64,000 bases of DNA, from positions 2,610,501-2,674,500 of the forward strand of contig OZ005698.1 in NCBI GenBank assembly GCA_963930775.1, in the 5' to 3' direction. Under the pieces are notes generated by a model. It was not told where the DNA came from. It did not search any database and worked only from the letters and a program-made list of their open reading frames with translations. Made by a program: the position numbers and the translations under genes. Below, one piece after another: positions 24,411 to 34,219 of the stretch (positions are counted from its first letter, which is position 1; each line of letters begins with the position of its first letter). This DNA is from Cliona cf. orientalis. Taxonomy: Eukaryota > Porifera > Demospongiae > Clionaida > Clionaidae.

Positions 24411-25087
24411 AACCAAGCAAGAGAGCAAAACTTTTTTATTTCAGAATTTGAGCCTATTTATAGGCTCATAAAATAAAATCTATTACAGACAAGAGTTTGA
24501 AATTTGGTACCAATCTTCTTCAACATAAACTCTACACAGAATTTAAATTATGGGGTGTAACCATGATTACTTCCATTTTTATGGCTTCATAAGATACCGT
24601 ATAGCAGGAAATTTTCGAGGGAGAAAACGTTCGCGGATCGGTAGGAAAGGAGCATTTTGCGGAGAAAACTTTCACAAAATGTTAAAATTGGTCGCATAAG
24701 GTAGAGGATGTGCAGTGCATTGCTAATCAGATATTGTCCGTAAATCCCTTTCGGAGGGCTAAATATGTTAGGCACATTTTTTCCTATTTAGTTTTGGTTA
24801 AGAAATTCCACTTGGTGGGCTGATAGCACTTGTAATAAAGTTACTAAATCCCGAATTTGAAGTCTTGACTCCTTATCACTTCCGAGATACAGCCACTTCT
24901 ATCCAAAATCAGTGAAAAACTGGTCCGCACATATGTGGCTTCCGTATTAGCTATATATGGGAAATTTACAATTTTGTAAAAGGCAATAAGAATGATTGTT
25001 GTGGCCATTTTGATATCAAATAGGTTTGTCTGTGAAGTTTTTAGCCCAAAAATATGGTTTTGAAAAGTTTTGCTCTCTTGCTTGGTT
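24411..25087. mobile_element. Non-autonomous DNA element with AACCAAGCAAGAGAGC ends
   Basis: Perfect inverted termini AACCAAGCAAGAGAGCAAAA at 24411 and the complement ending at 25087 bound 677 bp without a coding frame. A TACCGTATAGCAGGAAATTT start near 24595 suggests a second, nested TACCGTA-type element. No clear target duplication. Confidence 0.6.
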
Positions 25088-25150
25088 AGCTAGCTAAAAT
25101 AAATATGATTTTATCCATACACACACTTTTATTAATATTTATTTGTAATA

Positions 25151-25272
25151 GATAAACTATGGTTGCCCAGGATATACCGTTCATATACCACCCTGAGTTC
25201 GAGGGCGTAGCCCGAGAGCGAAGGTACGTACGTGGTATATGAACGGTGTATCCTGGGCAAACATAGTTTATC
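25151..25272. repeat. 122-bp palindromic foldback MITE
   Basis: Two arms of about 41 bp (GATAAACTATG..TTGCCCAGGAT and its near-complement ending at 25272) surround a short GC-rich loop. The transcript would fold into one hairpin. Confidence 0.7.
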
Positions 25273-25611
25273 TGTTTAATATCTTGACCGTGATTGGTCA
25301 GTGTAATCAGCAGACTGTTTGCTTTTTCATATTTGAAACTTGAAGAGTTGGAGTAGTAGGTAGCTGGATTCTATCATAATGACAATCTGTACAATAGTTA
25401 GTGTGTCAAGCTGGAACCCTCCTATTATGTGTGGGAGCTACTGGCTATAGCTAGTGAAAAGCTAGTAGCTACAACACAAATTTGGCATACCAGTGCAACT
25501 GTGTTATTGGACTATTGTCAGGGGTAGGGAGTTATAATGCCTGAGGGCTGGGGTATATGAGAGTTATACCATGGCTGTTACCTAGGATACAAGGCTAAGT
25601 CATGATATTAA

Positions 25612-26619
25612 AGTACCATTAAATTGCGTGGGCGTGAGGTGGGGGATATGACACCCAAACCACATCAAAGTCATCAGTGAGGTGCATGTTGTGTAACCAC
25701 ACCCTTTTAATTGCACAGGTCTCAGGGGTGTGGCTGCTAGAGCCGGAAGTGTTCATTTAATATCCTCCATGGACCGGAAGCCGAGCCGGAAGGGAGGGGC
25801 CAGGCCACGCCCAAAACAGCCCCACCCTGTTCCCCAAGGACCACCATTCTCAATCAAGTGCCTACTAACCACCGGATGTCCACCGGAAGCCCACAATCAA
25901 TCCCAATTAAAACACACAGCTTCCTCAAGGCCAAAACACACACAAACACTTGGAGGCCGTTCTGCCACACCGCCCACACAAGAGCTCACCTCATTTCCTG
26001 TGTGGGCGGAGTAACAACACGTCATCGCAACCACATCCGCTTCAAACCATCGTCAGCTTCCGTCCAGCCGTACGGTCCCCTCCATCGCACCGGCGTACAG
26101 TGCCTCATTAACGGACATGGCCTCACCTTTGACCTCCTGCCACGCCCCCAAAGCCTCCTCGCGGGGTTCAAAGGTTACCACCGCTTCCGGGACACGCCCA
26201 CCTATCGCCGAGGCCAAGTCCCAGGCGCCGATATCCAAGCACTGGCCCGTGAAGCCACGCCCAATCGGAAGCAATAAAACCTGCATTAACGCACACGCAC
26301 GCACTCCACACAGTGCCAGGAACACGCCCACATGCTTAATTAGGCCTAATAAGCTTTTTTTTTTTTTTTTTTTAAGTCGTTGCGGTTAATAGTTAAGAAA
26401 GAATGCTTTGATCTTGCTTTGATGTGGGCAATTACCGGCCTTTTCTTCAGGGGCCACTTCCGGTCGCTAATTACACGCGCATAATCATCCCTGGCCGATT
26501 CTGGACACGCCCACCTTCGACCAAAAGCACTCGTATGGCCTCTTCGGCCACGCCCCTTCACGATTCGCTAATTGAATTAGCCATTCCTGATGCTCACGCC
26601 CACGCAATTAAATGGTACC
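25612..26619 (+). mobile_element. 1-kb non-autonomous element, TTAA target site (copy 1)
   Basis: About 1008 bp, bounded by inverted termini (A/G)GTACCATT(T/A)AATTGCGTGG, with TTAA on each side (25608-25611 and 26620-26623), the target preference of piggyBac- and Kolobok-type transposases. GC-rich compared with its surroundings, with many GTGGGCGTG-like boxes and a poly-T run at about 26353. ORFs inside are short, occur on both strands and resemble no transposase. A near-identical inverted copy is at 28042-29039. Confidence 0.8.
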
Positions 26620-26623
26620 TTAA

Positions 26624-28037
26624 TATATATATATTATGGTACGTCGGTCACGCGAAATTATATCCCCAGCATGGCTCTATGGACATAAACGCGAAATATT
26701 CTACTACGCATTCTCATGCCTGACATGGACTTACGGGCCGTACGTATATGTGCCGTTCTAATTTAGCGAATTGCAGATCGTCATCGATCATGCAGCATCG
26801 ATCATCATGAACGAGCCACGGCCACGTGTATAAGTCAGAGAAAAATAAGGCTGCAAACAAGGACAGACTGGGCTCGTCGTCCATCCCAGTCAGCGCGAGG
26901 AGCGGCTAGGAAGGCGATCGAGATAGCTCACTGAGACTGTACAACACAGGCAGCTATCATCGGTGGCTGTCCACTAAGTTGCCAGGGTCAAGTGGCATAA
27001 ACGGTACCTAATTGCCAGACAGAAAGATACCGCTACTTGGGCAGGCACACGGCAACTATGACTCGCATGGTCTGCTTGGATCTGTGTCAGTGCCGGGTCT
27101 ACCGTGCTATGTCTTTAAACTTAGTTCTTGAATTTCCGGTAGCACTCCAGTTCACGCTCGCTCAGGCTCGCCCCAAACAGGCCCTGCAGTCTTATGATCA
27201 GATTACTAGTATGGTATCATTATACTAAGATACATGTAAGAGTTGTCCGTGCGTGCATGCGTACGTCCGGAAAGGTGACCGGAAGCGATTCGACCCGAGC
27301 TAAAACGTTTTATTTCTAGGCATCGCTGGACTTGGGGCGATACAACAGAGAGCCCACTGACACGGCTGGGTATAGCCCCAGCAGCTACTAACGTCAGCTG
27401 CTTCAAAGAAATTAAACGCCAGGGCAGAATTAGACTGAACAGTACCACTTACAATGGCGGCCTGGAGAATGCAAAGGGGTGACACTCTGGAGTCAATATT
27501 GCCCATAGGTGCTGTCCAGAAGGAGGCGATTCTATTCTAAGCGTCTTCTCTTGGGAGCCCTTCAGGCTTGCAAGCGAAGCTGCAAGAAAACTAACGAGTT
27601 TCTTTAGCTAGCTGATTGACAAAGTCACATGATCAGGAAGCATGTGCACGTGCGCGCGCATGCGCAAAATATGTAGGTAAAGGTCGATGGTACATGCATT
27701 ATTAATAATATATAGCACAGAGATTAAGGAGTGAGCGAGCGAAGCGAGCTCACTCCTTGTATATTATGTGCATATAAAGTACTGTAAATGCACATGCACT
27801 GCAAACATGGAAATTGATTCAGCTAAGTGCATGTACGTACTAGTAGTTTATAATAATCGGTCTAATAATAAATGCAATAATATTATTGTCATGAATACTA
27901 AGCTACCTGCAATTCATTCCGTAACTGTTAATTTACAGGAAGTAAACTGATACTGATTAGGCATAAATGGCTGCAATCTCATAGTATAATAATACGCTGT
28001 GGCTAGAGTGCTGGGAACGGCACCCAAAATATAAGGC
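26624..28037. other. Unassigned DNA between two inverted TTAA elements
   Basis: About 1.4 kb. The GC-richer part (26750-27560) has no convincing ORF or RNA. A perfect small palindrome, GGAGTGAGC...GCTCACTCC, lies near 27729-27757. No transposase remnant was recognised. Confidence 0.4.
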
Positions 28038-28041
28038 TTAA

Positions 28042-29039
28042 GGTACCATTTAATTGCGTGGGCGTGAGCGTCAGGAATGGCTAATTCAATTAGCGAATCG
28101 TGAAGGGGCGTGGCCGAAGAGGCCATACGAGTGCTTTTGGTCGAAGGTGGGCGTGTCCAGAATCGGCCAGGGATGATTATGCGCGTGTAATTAGCGACCG
28201 GAAGTGGCCCCTGAAGAAAAGGCCGGTAATTGCCCACATCAAAGCAAGATCAAAGCATTCTTGCTTAACTATTAACCGCAACGACTTTAAAAAAAAGCTA
28301 ATTAGGCCTAATTAAGCATGTGGGCGTGTTCCTGGCACTGTGTGGAGTGTGTGCGTGTGCGTTAATGCAGGTTTTATTGCTTCCGATTGGGCGTGGCTTC
28401 ACGGGCCAGTGCTTGGACATCGGGGCCGGGGACTTGGCTGCGGCGATAGGTGGGCGTGTCCCGGATGCGGTGGTGACCTTTGAACCCGTCCAGGAGGCTT
28501 TGGGGGCGTGGGAGGAGGTCAAAGGTGAGGCCATGTCTGTTAATGAGGCACTGTACGGCGGTGCGATCGAGGGGCCTGTACGGCTGGACGGAAGCTGACG
28601 ATGGTTTGAAGCGGATGTGGTTGCGATGACGTGTTGTTACTCCGCCCACACAGGAAATGAGGTGAGCTCTTGTGTGGGCGGTGTGGCAGAACGGCCTCCA
28701 AGTGTTTGTGTGTGTTTTGGCCTTGAGGAAGCTGTGTGTTTTAATTGGGATTGACTGTGGGCTTCCGGTGGACATCCGGTGGTTAGTAGGCACTTGATTG
28801 AGAATGGTGGTCCTTGGGGAACAGGGTGGGGCTGTTTTGGGCGTGGCCAGGCCCCTCCCTTCCGGCTCGGCTTCCGGTCCATGGAGGATATTAAATGAAC
28901 ACTTCCGGCTCTAGCAGCCACACCCCTGAGACCTGTGCAATTAAAAGGGCGTGGTTACACAACATGCACCTCACTAATGACTTTGATGTGGTTTAGGTGT
29001 CATATCCCCCACCTCACGCCCACGCAATTTAATGGTACC
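28042..29039 (-). mobile_element. 1-kb non-autonomous element, TTAA target site (copy 2, inverted)
   Basis: About 998 bp, reverse complement of 25612-26619 with only scattered differences. Same termini and TTAA on each side (28038-28041 and 29040-29043). The shorter homopolymer at about 28286 explains part of the length difference. Since each copy has its own TTAA pair, these are two insertions rather than the ends of one larger element. Confidence 0.8.
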
Positions 29040-29314
29040 TTAAAGAGCCGGCATAACTCACGTGATCTATAGATCCCAGCTCCCGAAGGGGGCTGGGATC
29101 TATAGGTAGCTAATAATAATAAGAACAAGCTATTACTGACCGATACACGGTAAGTGAGACTAGTAGCTAGCGGGGGGGATTGGGTTTAGGTAATCGGTTG
29201 TTGACGAAGGGTTTGGGTTTCGATGATCGGTTGTTGACAAGCTCGAGGGGTTTGGGTTTCGGTGGCTGATGGCACATTTAGGGGAGTACTGAAATGACGT
29301 CATCATATTAATAT

Positions 29315-29693
29315 ACAAGTATAAAAACAATTGAATAAAATTGAAGAATGAAGTAGGGATGGCAGGATCAAAAAGTACACAAACAAGAGATAATCGCATC
29401 TACTATACATCCCTACGCTTGCTTTTCTCTACTATTGTGCACCTATTAATCATGGTTGACATGTTTGTTGAGTGCGGCATGTGGGAGACATTCGTGCAGG
29501 TTGTTCTCTAGTTGTCACGATGGTTCGGGTTTATCAATTTTGATTCAATCACATTATTACTGGCTATTTTTGCACCCCTCAAAAAGCAAGCGTAGGGATG
29601 TATAGTAGATGCGATTATCTCTTGTTTGTGTACTTTTTGATCCTGCCATCCCTACTTCATTCTTCAATTTTATTCAATTGTTTTTATACTTGT
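29315..29693. repeat. Perfect 112-bp inverted repeat
   Basis: Arms 29315-29426 and 29582-29693 are exact reverse complements, separated by 155 bp. Nothing in the arms codes. It could be a very young foldback insertion or a source of long hairpin RNA. Confidence 0.9.
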
Positions 29694-30028
29694 TTCTGTT
29701 CTTTTTTTATTGCACTTAGTGTAATTTATCAATGCCATCTTACATGGTTTGCTCACAACTTCTGATCAGCTGATTAAGTGGAAGATGGGACGTGCGCAAA
29801 ATTCTTTGCCACGCCCCTCATTAACTTGCGTTCATAAGAATTTTCAATGACGATGAATAGGATGACAAAAGAAGGCTGCTTTAGGCAGCCCAAGTAGTGA
29901 TGAGACTTTTCTGCTTAAGGAGAAAACCAAGTTCTAAGTTTTTACTGTTGGCAGCAGCTAGCTATATAGCTACCCGGCATAATTTTTATGATCTATACTT
30001 TTAATACCGCTGCTCGGCGAGCCTTGTG

Positions 30029-30362
30029 CAGTGGCGGATCCAGGATTTCTAGAAGGGGGGTAGCAGTACAGTTTTGCGCGCGAAGCGCGCGCAAAATTTT
30101 AGAAGCCACGCCCACTTTCGGGCAAAAACACGCCCATTTCGATCGTTTTTGAGACCAACTACCAGCCCTACCAGTCCAATCGATCTGTTTTCGAACGAAT
30201 TTTCTTCTAAAGCATTCTAAGGTGAGCCATAGCAGCAATTTTCTTAGATCTATAGCCAGAAGGGGGGGTTCCATTTAGTTTATCATCAGTACTTCTTAGT
30301 GTTAGATGCAGCCCAAAGGGGGGTACACTTGCACCCCCCTTACCCCCCTGGATCCGCCACTG
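30029..30362. mobile_element. hAT-like non-autonomous element (CAGTGGCGGATCCAGG ends)
   Basis: 334 bp starting CAGTGGCGGATCCAGG and ending CCTGGATCCGCCACTG, typical hAT-type termini. Only TTGTG is shared by the flanks, so the 8-bp target duplication is not intact or the insertion site has changed. Confidence 0.7.
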
Positions 30363-30739
30363 TTGTGCCTTCGTATGATGGTATCGATGATCGATCCTGC
30401 GTAGCACTAGCGAGTATATAGCTCGCCTATGCCTAACGCCTTACCGCTCATCGAGCCTTGAACCTTCATATCCATGATCGGTCCAGCGCGCCTTTGCACG
30501 CGCTAGCGATGTACGAGCTATATAGCTAGCTCGCCTAGGCCGGCGCCTAGGGCCAGGCGCTGTCACATGACTTCACCATGGCAACATATTCCGAGCATGC
30601 GCATTATTACAGCTAACAAAATGGCGTATCAGACACACCCATTCGCCAGCTTGTATGTGTAAACGGGGCTAGAGTCTACCGACTCTATGATGTATTATAA
30701 TGTATATAGTGCACAGATAGTGATATATTATTATACTAA

Positions 30740-31290
30740 GGCAGTGAAAGTGTATGATAGTGAGACAGTGGGACAGTATGACAGTGGCACAGTATATAGG
30801 ACAGTGAGACTGTGTGACAGTGGGACAGAAAGACAGTATGACAGTGGGACAGTAGGACAGTGAGACTGTGTGACAGTGGGACAGAAAGACAGTATGACAG
30901 TGGGACAGTAGGACAGTGAGACTGTGTGACAGTGGGACTGTGTGACAGTGGGACAGTAGGACAGTGAGACTGTGGGACAGTGAGACAGTATGACAGTAGG
31001 ACTGGTGGACAGTATAATATTATAAGAGGTGCAGTGGGACATACAGTAAGACAGTAGGACAGTGGGACACTAAGACGGTGTGACAGTATGACAGTGGGAC
31101 AGTATGACAATAAGACAGTATGACAATAGGACAGGGGGACAGTAAGACATGCAGTATGACATTGCCATTTGGGACAGTACGGACAGCCCAATAGCTAGTA
31201 GGACAGGGGGGACAGTAAGACAGTATGACATTAGGATAATATGACAGCCCAATAGTAGGACAGTGGGACACTAAGACAGTAGGAGCAGTA
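30740..31290. repeat. GACAGT-based minisatellite
   Basis: About 550 bp of irregular units of 9-10 bp such as GACAGTGG, GACAGTAG and GACAGTATG. Several apparent ORFs across it are translations of the repeat. It lies in what would be the first intron of the 31381-31653 exon. Confidence 0.9.
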
Positions 31291-31380
31291 AGATGTTCCA
31301 GGGATAATATATATAATATCACAATATTTAAATTTTGTGCCATGGTATCTTTGATGGGATGATTTGTAGGTTGACTTTAC

Positions 31381-31653
31381 CTGTACTGTTACTGCATGTG
31401 GTTTGATATTTTCTTTCTCTATTGTGGAATCTGCATTGGCTGGCTGGTCACACTGTCCCTGGTTAACTACTTGAGACTCCCCTAAAACCTTCTCAGTGTT
31501 CTTTGAAACTCTGCGGCTGGAGCGTGTCCCAAAAGTACTGACAGTGTCCCTTTTGTGGAGCTCAAGGGTATCTTGCAGTTTGCTCTCATCTATAATACCA
31601 TCATAGTAGAGTCCAGCGACAGTGAGGCCCTCTGCCCAGGTGGGAGCCGACAT
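31381..31653 (-). CDS. Solo first exon related to the MULE CXXC-OTU gene
   Basis: The minus-strand exon begins MSAPTWAEGLTVAGLYYDG and ends at a CAG|GTAAAG donor after 91 codons, phase 0. It is clearly related to exon 1 of the MULE gene at 34220-34447 (MSTCKPAWATDLKPVGLHYY): W-A-x-x-L-x-x-x-G-L-x-Y-Y-x-G, then HKxxTxSxFGTRxSxxK/R, then KEN(I/V)xP, with the same donor phase. No downstream exons are seen; the region beyond the donor is minisatellite. No matching terminal repeat was found. It is most likely a remnant of a related element or a truncated host gene. Confidence 0.6.
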
Positions 31654-32235
31654 GATGAAGACAACGCGATCCTGTGCTCAAAAACCAACTTGGCTACAGA
31701 AAACGTGGTGAGCTGGTCAGCTGAGCGGTAGCTAGCGCGTTCACAATTCGCGGTAAAATGTGAACTTTGACCTCGAAGATCACGTGATAGGACATCAAAC
31801 GACGTGAAAGTACTCGATCCCATATCGTTAAAGCCTTGGCCGTATAAGCGCGCTTATCCATGTGACATACATTCAACTTATTCGGTCTTATACTAGGGCG
31901 AATAACGCTCTATACCAGATGTATACCAAAGCTTATACGCGTCGATTGCGCGCGCGCGCATAAATGCAATTACGTAATGCATCCTATGCGGCCGGCCTAC
32001 GCGCGTGCGGTTAGCGAGCTAGCCATGAGGAATGTATATTAACCGCACTAGCGAGCTGTACTGCCAGCGCTATATATACGCACTTGATCAATGGCGTCAC
32101 TACGATATAATCATGTATATATAATATAGCATATAGCCATAAATGGTTAAACGGCCAAAATACACCAAATCAGTTTAAAAAACAACAATAGAATGTCCAG
32201 ATGGCATTTGCTCATCAGATCTGCAGAGTGACATA

Positions 32236-32305
32236 GGAGAGAGAGAGAGGGAATGGTGAAATAAGCGAGAGTGAAACGAGGGAGATAGAGGGAAAGAGAT
32301 AGAGA

Positions 32306-32374
<69 letters not shown>

Positions 32375-32460
32375 AGGGAGAGAGAGAGAATGGTGAATGA
32401 GCGAGAGTGAAACGAGAAAGAGAGAGGATGGTGGGGTAAGAGAGAGAGTGTATGAATGGA
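32236..32460. repeat. GA microsatellite
   Basis: An almost pure (GA)n core at about 32310-32370 with degenerate GAGAGAGG flanks. Serine/leucine-rich ORFs on the minus strand are shadows of it. Confidence 0.95.
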
Positions 32461-32486
32461 AGGTCTGTATGCAATATGTTACTAGT

Positions 32487-32935
32487 TGCAATATCTACCT
32501 GTAGTGACCGACACATCAAGATTGGTGTTGGATGCAGTGCCTCGATCCAAGGTTTATACTTCAAGCCTGATTAAGAAAAGATAGTCATTTATGAGACACA
32601 TGATTATTCTATTAAATTTTATATACCTGAGTCAATCCAGAGGGCTTGAATAACATCATAATTGCTACAAAGTCCTCGCCAGCTACAGTACATGTAGAGA
32701 TTGGTAAAATTATGATGCTAGTAGCAATCATAATACTTGTTTAAATATACCTGAGTTTTTTTCCAGATTTCTTTTATACACTGAAACCAATTCAGATTGC
32801 CACAATGTCATACCTATATTTACATGATCATCATAGTGACAGCAGGTGTTCAACGGTATACCCTGGCCAAATTGACCTACCTTCAACTAACATCATACTA
32901 CAGGTGAAACCCTCGAACCAGGCTTGCACATTGCT
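32487..32935 (-). other. Possible small exons of an unidentified minus-strand gene
   Basis: Several short splice-bounded open segments occur: NVQAWFEGFTCSMMLVE (about 32882-32935), MTLWQSELVSVYKRNLEKNS (about 32752-32814), a segment at about 32629-32690, and LKYKPWIEALHPTPILMCRS (about 32497-32566). The first two join in phase; later joins do not all keep one frame. Not recognised. Either a degenerate gene or the exons were mis-bounded. Confidence 0.3.
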
Positions 32936-32959
32936 GCCAAATATATATACAGATGGGCC

Positions 32960-33640
32960 TACATGATATGTAGATACCTATAGCAAGAAAAAAAAATGAG
33001 TGACAGCCTGGTAGTCACGTTATCAGCCACTTATAGGGTTAGCCTGGCACACGGTGTTGAAATCTTTACGATCCAACATGAGATACGTACCGGGAATCCT
33101 ATCTGTTGAAAATAAAACTGTACGCTACATATATTATGTAGATACCTGAGCAAGAAATAAACAAGTGACAGTCAGGTATTCACGTTATCAGCCACTTACA
33201 GGGTTAGCCTGGCACACGGTGTTTAAACCCTTACGATCCCACATGAGATACACACCAGGAATCCAATCTGTTGAAAATAAAACTGTACGCTACATATATG
33301 TAGATACCTGAGCAAGAAATAAACGAGTGACAATCTGGTATTCACGTTATCAGCCACTTACATGTGGGGTTAGCCTGGCACACGGTGTTTAAACCTTTAC
33401 GATCCCACATGAGATACGCACCGGGAATCCAGTCTGTTGATAATAAAACTGTACGCTACGTGTATGTAGATACCTGAGCAAGAAATAAACAAGTGACAGT
33501 CTGGTATTCACGTTATCAGCCACTTACAGGGTTAGCCTGGCACGCCGGCGGTGTTTAAATCTCTACGATCCGACATGAGATACGCACCAGGAATCCAATC
33601 TGTTGAAAATAAAACTGTACGCTACGTATACAGTAGTTTC
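32960..33640 (-). repeat. Four tandem ~165-bp units carrying an exon-like segment
   Basis: Four units, with the marker GGTTAGCCTGGCAC recurring at about 33037, 33203, 33370 and 33530. On the minus strand each contains an acceptor-like TTTTCAACAG and an open stretch such as WIPGVYLMWDRKGLNTVCQ, and most end at a GTAAGTGG donor. The open stretch is about 68 nt, so including two copies would break the frame; if real they would be alternatives. Confidence 0.6.
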
Positions 33641-34014
33641 CTCGCTAAACACCGGCCGGAGAGATACCAGTCATGGTCGATCACAGAGACTCAGGGCCAG
33701 AACAGCCACACCGACCTGGTCAGCTTTGTCAGAAGGATTTGAATCCATGTAGTCACGTGTCGTATTAATGGCCGGCCGGCATGGCAGCGCGCGCCGTGAC
33801 AAGACTGCAAAATTTGGCGCGAACTTGTGACCGCGAATCCTCGACCCGACAATGCTCATGATGCTCGAGGACAGATGATATGGGTGCCTCTAAAGGAGTC
33901 CGGCGAGAAGAGAGCGCGAAATAGTATCAAGCAGGGACTACTAAAGACAGGAGAACGAAGTTGAGCAAGTTTCACAATAATAATAATTATGAGTAGTTCG
34001 GGAGCTTCAAGTGT

Positions 34015-34024
34015 GTAGCTATAC
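34015..34024. repeat. MULE target-site duplication, left
   Basis: GTAGCTATAC, identical to 38767-38776. A 10-bp direct repeat immediately outside the terminal inverted repeat; Mutator-like elements make 8-11-bp duplications. Confidence 0.9.
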
Positions 34025-34219
34025 GGGGCTCACTACATTCACACTGTCTGGAGAACGGAAGTCACGTGAAACAATTTCCGTCCTGTCCTCTGCGCAGCTG
34101 CACTGCATGCAGCGTGGCACGCGCACGCGTATGCGCGTATGGCCCGACCACGCCCACGATGCGATCATCGCGCTTTTACGCGGGAGTTCCAATCTCGGGA
34201 GCCAGATAATCAGCTCAGC

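Noticed and set aside
25730-26389. Several proline/histidine-rich and other ORFs, mirrored at 28298-28921
   Set aside because: They lie inside the two inverted TTAA elements, occur on both strands and show no domain; chance frames in GC-rich DNA.
29160-29290. Telomere-like GGGTTTGGGTTT runs
   Set aside because: Only a few irregular copies of a longer unit (GGTTTGGGTTTCG.TGATCGG); not a telomeric array.
30731-31343. Overlapping minus ORFs of repeated LSYCPTV-like peptides
   Set aside because: Direct translations of the GACAGT minisatellite in several frames.
32147-32564. Leucine/serine-rich minus ORFs
   Set aside because: Translation of the GA microsatellite.
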